Part shown: piece by piece, positions 1-8,100 of the stretch
Layout of the letters: every line of letters starts with the position of its first letter
How positions within the stretch are numbered: position 1 is the stretch's first letter
From: Planctomycetaceae bacterium
Lineage (GTDB): Bacteria > Planctomycetota > Planctomycetia > Pirellulales > PNKZ01
Assembly: GCA_016793115.1 (NCBI GenBank)
Contig: JAEUIN010000157.1
Coordinates: forward strand, 1-48,971
DNA length: 48,971 nt
Direction of reading: 5' to 3'
Program-made: the position numbers and the translations under genes
The notes under the pieces: model-generated
What the model saw: the letters and a program-made list of their open reading frames with translations, nothing else
Database searches by the model: none
What the model was told of the DNA's origin: nothing

Positions 1-953
1 CTCTGAAGCAAGAAGGCCTCGGACTGGCCGTGATGACGGAGTTGCCGCTCCTTTGCATCAACGTGCAGCGCGGCGGACCGAGCACCGGATTGCCGACCAA
101 AACGGAGCAGGCCGACTTGCTGCAAGCCCTCTGCGGACGCAACGGCGAGTGCCCGCTGCCGGTGATCGCGGCCCGCGGGCCGGCCGATTGTTTCGACGTG
201 GCCCAGGAGGCTTGGCGGATCGCGGTGCGCTACATGACGCCGGTCATGATCCTCAGCGACGGCTACATCGCCAACGGCAGCGAGCCGTGGCTCGTGCCCG
301 ACGTGGCGCAGTTGCCGAAGATCGAGGTGAAACATCCGAAGTCGGAAGACTATGGGCCTTCGTCGGACGCATCCGGCCACGCCGGCGGGCGCGTGTTCTA
401 TCCCTACGAGCGCGACGAGCGACTCGCGCGCCCCTGGGCGCTTCCCGGCACTCCGGGCCTGATGCACCGAATCGGCGGGCTCGAAAAGCAAGACGTGACG
501 GGCAACGTGAACTACGAGCCGGCGAACCACGAGCACATGGTGCATCAGCGGGCCAAGAAAATCGCCGGCATCGCGCAAGACATTCCGCCGCAGGCGGTCG
601 ACGGACCCGACGCCGGCGACTTGCTGGTGTTAAGCTGGGGCGGAACGTACGGCGCGTGCGCGACGGCCGTGCAGCAGGTGCGCGCGGCCGGCCGCTCCGT
701 GGCGCATGCGCATTTGCGCTATCTCAATCCGCTGCCGGCCAATCTGGGCGAATTGCTCGGCCGCTACAAGCGCGTGTTGATTCCGGAATTGAACCTGGGG
801 CAGTTGCGATTGCTGATTCGCGGCACGTTCCTGATCGACGCCGTGGGCTTGAACAAGGTGCAAGGCCGGCCGTTCCAGGTCAACGAGGTGGTGGCGAAGA
901 TCGAAGAACTCTTACTCGGACCTGCGCCGACGGAGGTGCCATGTGGCCGTTGA
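1..953 (+). CDS. korA: 2-oxoacid:ferredoxin oxidoreductase alpha subunit (partial, C-terminal part)
   Basis: The reading frame is open from the window edge (codons begin at base 3) to a TGA at 951-953, so the N-terminal part lies outside. The visible part reads through LPLLCINVQRGGPSTGLPTK, the conserved pyrimidine-domain block of 2-oxoglutarate/2-oxoacid:ferredoxin oxidoreductase alpha chains. It continues through the PVMILSDGYIA segment to a C-terminal domain with LVLSWGGTYGA, typical of the transketolase C-domain of this family. With the beta chain it would oxidatively decarboxylate a 2-oxoacid with CoA and reduce ferredoxin. The stop overlaps the beta-chain start by 11 bases, indicating translational coupling. 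Whether the substrate is 2-oxoglutarate or another 2-oxoacid cannot be settled from the C-terminus alone. Confidence 0.9.
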   Translation, partial: LKQEGLGLAVMTELPLLCINVQRGGPSTGLPTKTEQADLLQALCGRNGECPLPVIAARGPADCFDVAQEAWRIAVRYMTPVMILSDGYIANGSEPWLVPDVAQLPKIEVKHPKSEDYGPSSDASGHAGGRVFYPYERDERLARPWALPGTPGLMHRIGGLEKQDVTGNVNYEPANHEHMVHQRAKKIAGIAQDIPPQAVDGPDAGDLLVLSWGGTYGACATAVQQVRAAGRSVAHAHLRYLNPLPANLGELLGRYKRVLIPELNLGQLRLLIRGTFLIDAVGLNKVQGRPFQVNEVVAKIEELLLGPAPTEVPCGR

Positions 954-1974
954 AGTTCCGCTGTTGACGCCGCAGAGTTTCGCCACCGACCAGGACGTGC
1001 GTTGGTGCCCCGGCTGCGGCGACTACTCGATTCTCGCGCAGATGAAGAAGGTGTTGCCGACGCTCGGCATTCCGCCCGAGAAGACGGTGTTCGTCTCGGG
1101 CATCGGCTGCTCCAGTCGGTTTCCTTACTACGTCAATACCTACGGCATCCACGGGATTCATGGCCGCGCCCCGGCGATCGCCACCGGCCTAAAGTGCGCA
1201 CGGCCCGACTTGAGCGTGTGGGTGATCACCGGCGACGGCGACGCGCTCTCGATCGGCGGCAATCATCTGATGCACGCGATCCGCCGCAACTTGGATTTGA
1301 ACATCGTCATGTTCAACAACCGGATCTACGGGCTGACGAAGGGGCAATATTCGCCGACGTCGCCGCTCGGCAAAGTGACCAAGAGCACGCCGATGGGCTC
1401 GATCGACAATCCGCTCAGCGCGCTGTCGTTGGCGATCGGCTGCGAAGCGACGTTCGTGGCCCGCAGCATCGACGTGAACATCAAGCACTTGGCGGCGACG
1501 TTGAAGCGGGCCGCCGAGCATCGCGGCACGTCGTTCGTCGAGGTGTATCAAAACTGCAACGTGTTCAACGACGGCGCCTACGACTACGCGACCGATCGCG
1601 ACACGAAGGCCGACACGGTGATCGAATTGGAGCACGGCAAGCCGCTAGTGTTCGGCAAGAACCGTACGAAGGGAATTCGGCTCAACGGACTCACGCCCGA
1701 GGTCGTCGAGTTGGGCGGTCATGCCGACGGCGGGGGCATCGCGGAAGACGATCTGCTGTTCCACGACGAAAAGGCCGTGGAGCCGACGGCCGCTTATTTG
1801 CTATCGCGGATGCGCTACCCGGAATTTCCGGAGCCGATCGGCGTGTTTCGCTCGGTCGATCGACCGAAGTACGACGAACAGCTCAACGCGCAAGTCGACG
1901 AAGCGAAAAACCTGAAGGGCGAGGGAGACTTGGCGAAGTTGTTCCTGGCCGGCGATACGTGGGATGTGAACTGA
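943..1974 (+). CDS. korB: 2-oxoacid:ferredoxin oxidoreductase beta subunit
   Basis: 343 residues from a GTG start at 943, preceded by GGAGG at 932-936. Beta subunits of this family bind thiamine diphosphate and a 4Fe-4S cluster. Here the cluster and cofactor motifs are visible as WCPGCGDY near residue 22, GIGCSSRFPYY near residue 50, the GDGDALSIGGNH TPP-binding motif near residue 92, and the later QNCNVFND block near residue 205. Length and motif order match the KorB/PorB-type family. It forms one operon with the overlapping upstream alpha chain and would complete a ferredoxin-reducing 2-oxoacid oxidoreductase, the anaerobic-style route into or out of the TCA cycle. The ORF is intact. Confidence 0.95.
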   Translation: MAVEVPLLTPQSFATDQDVRWCPGCGDYSILAQMKKVLPTLGIPPEKTVFVSGIGCSSRFPYYVNTYGIHGIHGRAPAIATGLKCARPDLSVWVITGDGDALSIGGNHLMHAIRRNLDLNIVMFNNRIYGLTKGQYSPTSPLGKVTKSTPMGSIDNPLSALSLAIGCEATFVARSIDVNIKHLAATLKRAAEHRGTSFVEVYQNCNVFNDGAYDYATDRDTKADTVIELEHGKPLVFGKNRTKGIRLNGLTPEVVELGGHADGGGIAEDDLLFHDEKAVEPTAAYLLSRMRYPEFPEPIGVFRSVDRPKYDEQLNAQVDEAKNLKGEGDLAKLFLAGDTWDVN

Positions 1975-1979
1975 AAACC

Positions 1980-2067
1980 GGGGCGGAGGGAGGAGGGGGG
2001 AGGGAGGAAGGTGTTCGACGGTCGGTTCCGGGATCGCCTTCCTCCCTCCCCCTCCGCCTTCCGCCCT
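1980..2067. repeat. Purine/pyrimidine imperfect inverted repeat between korB and CBS gene
   Basis: A purine-only arm (1980-2011, G-rich with GGA/GGGA words) is followed by a 25-base spacer and a pyrimidine arm (2037-2067). The reverse complement of the right arm matches the left arm with two mismatches and one single-base gap. The innermost 13 bases, GGAGGGAGGAAGG, are perfectly complementary to CCTTCCTCCCTCC. No U-tract follows, so it is not a classic terminator. It ends 20 bases before the CBS-protein start codon. Confidence 0.85.
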
Positions 2068-2086
2068 CGATATCAAGGGGCGACGT

Positions 2087-2611
2087 ATGACGAAATGTTC
2101 TTACTGCGGATGCGTGAACATCGACGGCACCGATGTTTGCGATCAGTGTCTGGAGCCGCTCGGGGAGCAGCAGTTCAGCCCCTATGTCGACAGCGAGATG
2201 CAGCGTTCGCTGCTGCACGACAAGGTCGTACTGTTGTTGCCGCGGCGCCCCGTGATCGTCGAGCCGGCCACCGATGTGCGGAGCGTCTTGCAATTGATGG
2301 TCGAGCGCTCGATCGGCTGCGTGCTCGTCGTCGACGACGGCCGGCTGTTGGGGATCTTCACCGAACGCGACGCCGTGGTGCGCGTCGGCGCGCAGGCCCA
2401 AGAACTGGGCGGCCGCGCGGTGCGGGACTTCATGACGCCCGGCCCCGAATCGATCGAGATCGACGCGCAGATCGCCTACGCGCTGCAGAAGATGGACGTC
2501 GGCGGCTACCGACACTTGCCGGTCATGTCCGCGCATCGCGTCGTCGGCGTGATCTCCATTCGCGACATCCTGCAATACTTAGCGCGGCATCTCGAAGTCG
2601 TGGAGTATTAA
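2087..2611 (+). CDS. Zinc-ribbon protein with two CBS domains
   Basis: 174 residues. The N-terminus MTKCSYCGCVNIDGTDVCDQ carries two CxxC-type pairs (C4/C7 and C18/C21), a zinc-ribbon knuckle. Two CBS motifs follow, at about residues 50-110 (VDDGRLLGIFTERDAVV) and 115-170 (HRVVGVISIRDILQYL), so the protein is one Bateman module. CBS pairs usually bind adenine nucleotides or S-adenosylmethionine and regulate partners. It follows korAB on the same strand but is separated from it by a large purine/pyrimidine hairpin, so co-transcription is uncertain. The partner is unknown; a regulatory role in energy metabolism is an inference from position only. Confidence 0.9.
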   Translation: MTKCSYCGCVNIDGTDVCDQCLEPLGEQQFSPYVDSEMQRSLLHDKVVLLLPRRPVIVEPATDVRSVLQLMVERSIGCVLVVDDGRLLGIFTERDAVVRVGAQAQELGGRAVRDFMTPGPESIEIDAQIAYALQKMDVGGYRHLPVMSAHRVVGVISIRDILQYLARHLEVVEY

Positions 2612-2612
2612 A

Positions 2613-2631
2613 CGGCGTGCTCAGCACGCCG
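2613..2631. repeat. GC-rich palindrome between convergent genes
   Basis: CGGCGTGC and GCACGCCG flank a TCA loop immediately after the CBS-gene stop codon. The stem is perfect but no run of T follows on either strand, so it could be a Rho-assisted terminator or a dispersed palindromic repeat. The methyltransferase gene ends 22 bases further on, on the opposite strand. Confidence 0.6.
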
Positions 2632-2652
2632 GGACTAAACCCCGCCGCACGC

Positions 2653-3732
2653 CTATTTCGTTCCCTCAAGCACGCCGCAGTGGATCGCAGTCGGCGTGAG
2701 CGGGCCCGGCGTGAGGCCGGCGGCTTCGAGCATCTCGCGGTATTCGGCGGCGCTATACGCGCGGCCTTCGGTGAGCGTGAAGAGCGCCGCCGAGTAGAGA
2801 GCGATCGGCAGGGGGCCGTCGAGCGCGTCGTTTAGGAACACGTCGTGAATCCAAACCCGGCCGCCGGGCTTGAGCGCGCCTGCCGCGCGACGCAGGAGCG
2901 TGCGGCACTCCGGCATGTCCCAATCGTGCAAGATGTTCGACAGCAGCACGATGTCGCAATCGCTCGGAAGCGGATCGGCGAACATGTCGCCCGGCGCCGA
3001 CTCCACGCGCTCGCTGACGCCGAATTCGGCCGCGAACTCGCGCGCCACCTTGAGCACTTCCGGCCGGTCGAAAACCAGGGCCCGCAACTCGGGATTCGCC
3101 TGCACCAGCGCGATCGAGTAAATGCCGGTGCCGCCGCCGAGATCGAGCAGCTTAGCCGCGCCCCCGGTCGAACAGCTCTTGGCCAGCGCCGGAGCGACGT
3201 TCTTGGCCCGACCGGCGAGCGCGAGCGTCAAGTGCCGGGCCGAAGCTTCCTGTTCCATGGCCGACGGCAAGTCTTCGCGATAAATGAACGCCGCGCCGGC
3301 GGCACCCTCGGCGGCGCCGTCGTCGCCCGCCGCGCCGCGCGGCCGATTCGTTCGCAGCCGCGCGACCATTTCCAGGACGCCGGGGCTTTCGGCGGCGAGG
3401 CCCACATAGTCGCCGACGAAGAACGGTCCGCCGCTTGTGAGATGTTCGCGTGCCGCCGCGCTCGGTGTGAGCTTTCCGTCGACGTCGACTTCCACGAGCC
3501 CCATCGCGCGGAGCGCCGTCGTAAGCACGACGAGCGGCCGTGCCGCGATCCCGAGCCGCGCTCTAAGTTCGTCGGCCGCGAGCGGCGCGTCGGCCAGAAT
3601 GTCGAACAGCCGAAAATGAGCGACGGCGGCCGTGAGCAGTTCGGTGCCGTAGGAGCCGCGATAGTGTTCGAACAGGAACGTGGGATCGGTCGTGGGCGAT
3701 TCCAATGCCGAGCGAGGCGGTTGCGAACTCAT
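2653..3732 (-). CDS. SAM-dependent O-methyltransferase, COMT-like (family 2)
   Basis: 359 residues from an ATG at 3732. Residues about 15-110 look like the winged-helix dimerisation domain of plant-COMT-type enzymes (HFRLFDILADAPLAADELRA). The C-terminal half has a Rossmann SAM site, LLDLGGGTGIYSIAL near residue 192, then the SNILHDWDMPEC segment and the PGGRVWIHDV strand, characteristic of methyltransferase family 2. It would methylate a hydroxyl on a small secondary-metabolite-like acceptor; the substrate is unknown. The start codon overlaps the stop of the upstream metallopeptidase gene as TAATG, with GGGGGA about 11 bases upstream, so translation is probably coupled. A longer start at 3750 is possible but less likely. 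An insertion rich in Gly/Ala near residue 140 is unusual. Confidence 0.88.
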   Translation of the reverse strand: MSSQPPRSALESPTTDPTFLFEHYRGSYGTELLTAAVAHFRLFDILADAPLAADELRARLGIAARPLVVLTTALRAMGLVEVDVDGKLTPSAAAREHLTSGGPFFVGDYVGLAAESPGVLEMVARLRTNRPRGAAGDDGAAEGAAGAAFIYREDLPSAMEQEASARHLTLALAGRAKNVAPALAKSCSTGGAAKLLDLGGGTGIYSIALVQANPELRALVFDRPEVLKVAREFAAEFGVSERVESAPGDMFADPLPSDCDIVLLSNILHDWDMPECRTLLRRAAGALKPGGRVWIHDVFLNDALDGPLPIALYSAALFTLTEGRAYSAAEYREMLEAAGLTPGPLTPTAIHCGVLEGTK

Positions 3733-4499
3733 TACGGCAGTTTCCCCCAAATCTTTTCCAACAGCGCGTGGGCCTGCGGATCGTGGCGTTGCAATTCGCC
3801 GCGCACGAACGGGTAGAAATCGTTGGTGCCGAAGTAGGCTTCCGTCAGCTCGGCGAAATACTCGTGGTGGTTTTTGATCGCGTAGTGCACTTCGTTGTGA
3901 CCGTGAATGTGGAGCACCTTATCGTAAGTGCCGGAGCGCCGCGCGGCTTCGTACACCGCGCGGACTTCGGCGTTATTGAAGTCGAGCACTTGGTCGTGGT
4001 AGGCGTGCGCGAGTTCGTGCATCACCATCGACGGCTGCGTTCGCTGATGCCGCAGCCCGACGAACAGTCGGGTGCTGGGAATATGCACGCACTTGGCCAG
4101 AGCCCGATCGTAGCCGTGGTCTTCGAGCCACTGCGGCGACGGGTGATACTGCGCGCTGGTGAGCTTGCCGTGGTCCAGATCGACGACGATCGTCACTTTG
4201 CGCAGCTCCGCCGACCGGTCGGCCGGCAGGAACTGCGCGATCTCGTAGAGCTTGTCGCCGAGCAGCCGCTCGGCGCGGCGCCCGAGGTCGGCATGTTCCG
4301 ACGTCGCCAAGCGGCGATCGAAGCGGACTTGCCACCCTTCGAGCGTGCGGACATCGCGCTCGATTTGCGGAGGATTGTCGCGCTCAAGTTTCGCCGGCGA
4401 CCGTTCGGCCGGCTTGGCCGACTCTTCCGCAGCTTTCGCCGACGGCGCGAAGCAGAGCGCTCCGCACGCCGCGACGAACCAAAGACGAGCGATTCGCAT
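3732..4499 (-). CDS. Secreted zinc metallopeptidase, HExxH type (anthrax-lethal-factor-like)
   Basis: 255 residues beginning with a signal peptide (MRIARLWFVAACGALCFAPS, probable cleavage after AKA at about 23). The active-site helix is HELAHAYHD at 161-169, and a second conserved helix HHEYFAELTEAYF at 211-223 offers the third zinc ligand and a Tyr. This HExxH plus EYFAE arrangement resembles the ATLF/Pro-Pro-endopeptidase clan, but the family call is by eye. The protein is expected to act outside the cytoplasm. GGAGG lies about 9 bases before the ATG. The stop codon overlaps the start of the downstream COMT-like methyltransferase, so the two proteins are probably made together although one is exported and the other cytosolic. 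Confidence 0.8.
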   Translation of the reverse strand: MRIARLWFVAACGALCFAPSAKAAEESAKPAERSPAKLERDNPPQIERDVRTLEGWQVRFDRRLATSEHADLGRRAERLLGDKLYEIAQFLPADRSAELRKVTIVVDLDHGKLTSAQYHPSPQWLEDHGYDRALAKCVHIPSTRLFVGLRHQRTQPSMVMHELAHAYHDQVLDFNNAEVRAVYEAARRSGTYDKVLHIHGHNEVHYAIKNHHEYFAELTEAYFGTNDFYPFVRGELQRHDPQAHALLEKIWGKLP

Positions 4500-4608
4500 T
4501 ACGACGACCTCCGACGGGGAATGATGGAGTGAGCGCGCTGCGGCAACCGGCGCCGCAGCCTCTAGGATATGCGATGAGCGGTGCGCGTCGCACCATAATC
4601 GGCGGAGG

Positions 4609-4848
4609 CTAAGGCCGTGCGTCGCGGCTCGAGGAAGGGCGTGCTTCGGCGTCGTCGCGGAGACGGTTAGTCCGGTTGCGGAGCATCAGCAACCAAAACC
4701 CGAGAAACGCCACGGTGAAGCCGAGCACGACCGCGGCCCGGCGAAGACTCGGGGCGAGTTGGGCGCCGCCGTAGTAGCTGCCGACGGCGTGAAACACCCC
4801 CCAGGCCAGCACACCGAGAATAATGAGCACAATCAGACTTCGCGACAT
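4609..4848 (-). CDS. Small two-helix membrane protein of unknown function
   Basis: 79 residues. Two hydrophobic segments are clear: about residues 5-25 (LIVLIILGVLAWGVFHAV) and 38-57 (AAVVLGFTVAFLGFWLLML), followed by an Arg/Ser-rich cytoplasmic tail. There is no recognisable domain and no strong Shine-Dalgarno site. It lies 109 bases upstream of the metallopeptidase gene on the same strand and diverges from the giant membrane protein at 5106. Confidence 0.65.
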   Translation of the reverse strand: MSRSLIVLIILGVLAWGVFHAVGSYYGGAQLAPSLRRAAVVLGFTVAFLGFWLLMLRNRTNRLRDDAEARPSSSRDARP

Positions 4849-5057
4849 GGCGGGCGGGTCGGCGGGGGTCGGCGGGACGTGCGTTGATACGCCTCAACTT
4901 ATCGGCCCCGCATCCTGGAGGGAACGCCTGCCGCGGCGATCCGCGAATCGGCCGCCGACCGCCGGGTCGTCGTAGCGGCCGTTCCTGAGAGGCCCTTGCC
5001 TCCGAAATTTGGGCGGTTTCCCGGGAGTCGCACGGGGGCTTTCCGCGTCGAAAGTGG

Positions 5058-5063
5058 TAGAAT
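5058..5063 (+). promoter_or_regulatory. Possible -10 element (TAGAAT) for the giant membrane-protein gene
   Basis: TAGAAT lies 42 bases upstream of the start codon at 5106. No convincing -35 hexamer lies 17 bases further upstream, so the call is tentative. The same hexamer occurs upstream of deoC. Confidence 0.25.
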
Positions 5064-5105
5064 CAAGGTGTTCGTCCCCTCAAGACCCCGAATCCGGGAA
5101 TCGCC

Positions 5106-8100
5106 ATGTCGAGCGGTGCCGCCAAGTCGCCGTCGGGAAGTTTCGACGCTGCGCCCCCGCCGCGCACCGCGCCCCGCGGGCGCGTCGTCGAGTATCAGAA
5201 ATACATCGACACCCAAGTCCGCGCCGTGCGGGCTCGCGTGAAGTGGGTCGACCTTTGGACGAGCTTGACGCTGTTGGGCATCGGCGTGCTCGTCTACCTC
5301 GCGGCCGCGATCTTGATCGACCACTGGGTCGTGCCGGGCGGACTCGGCTTCGGCGGACGGATGGCGCTGCTCGTCGGCCTGCTCGCCGGCGTCGGCGTGC
5401 ATTTGGCGATGAGCCTCGTGCCGTTCTTCTTGCGGCGCGTCAATCCGGTGTACGCCGCGGCGGCGATCGAACGCGGTCAGCCGATGAAGAACACGCTCGT
5501 CAACTTTCTGCTCATTCGCAAGCAGCCGGGTCAAACGCCCGAAGGCTTGCTCGAAGCGATGAAAGAACAAGCCGCGGTACGACTCTCGGCCGTGCCGGGC
5601 GACGCACCGGTCGATCGTTCGCTGCTGATCAAATTGGCCGTGGTGCTCACGGCCGTACTGATCGGCGTGGTGGGCTACGCCTTGGCCGCGCCGAAAGACG
5701 CCATTCGTTCGATGGGGCGCGTGATGGCGCCCTGGGCCGATCTGCCCGCGCCGACGCGCGTCGTCATCGAAGAACTGACGCCGGGCAACGTCGACAAGCG
5801 CCGCGACGACACGGTCGAAGTCAAAGTGCGCACGCGCGGCATGCGCGCCGCCGATCAGGCCGTGGCGTACTATTCGGCCAGCGGCAACCCGGCCGACGAC
5901 GTCGCCGTGGCATTGCGCAGCGACGATCAAATGCATTGGTCGGCCGTACTGCCGGCCGAGGGGGAAGGACTCAAGCAAGACGTCTACTACTACGTCAAAG
6001 TCGGCGACGTCGAGTCGCCGCGGTATCGCGTCCGAGTGCTGGCGACGCCGGTCATCGGCGTGACGAAAGTTCGCTACGAATACCCGCCGTACACGGATCT
6101 GCCGCCGCGCGAAGTCGAGCGACAAGGCGATCTCAAGGCGCTGGAAGGAACGCGCGTCGTCATTTCGGCCGAAACGAATCAACTGATCGGCTCGGCCCAC
6201 GTCGCGTTCGATCGGGCCCGCAATAAAGACGTCGAACTCATCCCCGACGCGACGAAGCGGGCCGCGGTCGGCGGCTTCGAACTGCAACTTACGAAAGACC
6301 GCACGAAACCGCTCCACACGTCGTACGTGCTGCGCTACACGAACATCGACGGGCAGGAGAACCCGAAGCCGATCGAGCATAAGATCGACGTCATTCCCGA
6401 CCAAGCGCCGGAAGTGAAGGTCGTCGAGCCGACGACCGGGCCCGACAAGCCGATCGAACTGCCGATCGCCGACAAGCTGCGCATCACGCTCGCCGGCCAG
6501 GACGCCGACTTTCAATTGGCCAATCTCTCGATCGTGCTGGAGAAATTCGGAGCGGCGTTTCGCGAAGAGCGGCTGCTGATCGAACCGAAGTACGGGCCGT
6601 TCTCGAACACCTACGTGTTGTCGCCGCAGCTGCTCGGCCTGAAGCCGGGCGACAAGATCACGTTCGTCGGCCGCGCGACCGACAACAAAGCGCCGCAGCC
6701 CAACGTCGTCGAAACGCCGCGCTATACGATCGCGATCGTCGACAACAATCCCTTCGATGCTCCCAAGCCGCAGCCGAACGAGCAGCAAGGGCCGCCGCAA
6801 CAGCAGCCGCAACCGCAGAACGGACAGAATCGTCCGCAAAACGGCCGACAACAGCCGCAACAGCCCGGGGAAGGCGCGCCCCAGAACGGGCAGCCGCAGA
6901 ATCAGGACGGGATGAACCAGCCGCCGCAACAAGGCGCGCAACAACCGGGCCAAGGGCAACCGCAACAGGGCCAACCGCAACAGGGCCAACCGCAACAGGG
7001 CGGCCCGCAACAAGAGCAACCGCAGAATCAACAGCCGAATCAGCCCGGCCAAGGAGCCCCGCAGCAGCAGCCGATGCAAGAGCAGGGCACACAAGGCGAT
7101 CCCCGGCAAGGCCAAGGCCAACCACGGCAACAGGGCCAACAGCAGCAACAGGGTGCCGGGCAACAAAAGCAAGGCGAGCAACAAGCAGGCCAAGCCGGGC
7201 AGGGCGAACCGCAGCCGGGCGGGCAACCGAAGCCCGGTGAACGACCGGCCGAAGGCCAACAACCCGGCGGCGAGCGGAAGCAACCGGGCCAACAGAATCA
7301 ACCCGGCCAACAAGGTGAACAAGCCGGCGCCCAGGACCAGAAGCCGATCGATCCTAACGCCAATCCCGGCGATGCCTTCGAGGCGCTCAAGAAACATTTT
7401 GATCAGCAAGCCGAACAAGAGCGACGGCAACAGCCGGACCAAAAACCGGACAATCAACAAGCCAACGCCGGTCGGCAACAGCAACGCCCCGGCGAGCAGC
7501 AACAGGGCCAACAGCAGCAACAGGGCCAACAGCAACAGCCGGGGGCCGGGCAACAGCCGGCCGAGCAACAACAGGGCATGAAGCCGGGCGGCGAGCAGGA
7601 AAAGCGGCCGGGAGCCGAAGCGGGCGAGCAACCGAACAAGCAAGGCGCCGGCCAAGAACCTCAAGATCAAAAGGCCGGCGGCGGCGAACGCGGCGACCAA
7701 AACAAGGGAGCCGAAACCGGCGCAGGCAAGCGCGGTGCGGAAGGAGGCCAACAAGGAGGCGGCGGGCAACAAGGCCGACAACCCGGCGATCAACCGGGCG
7801 AACAACAAAATGCCGGCCAAGGGGGACAAAACGGCGGCGGTCAAAAACCCGGCGAGCAACAAGGGGGCGGACAACAAGGCCAAGCCGACCGACAGGGAAT
7901 GCAGGGGCAACAAGGCGCGCAAGGCGAGCAGCCCGCCGGCGATCAACTCGCCGACGCAGGCCGCGAGCAGCGCGCAGGGCAAAACGGCGGCGGACGCGAA
8001 GCCGGCCGCAAGCCGGCCGACGGCGAGGGCGCTCCGCAACAAAGCGGCGAACAGCCGAACGGTCAGCAGCAACCCGGCGGCCAACAGCAGGGCCAAGGTC

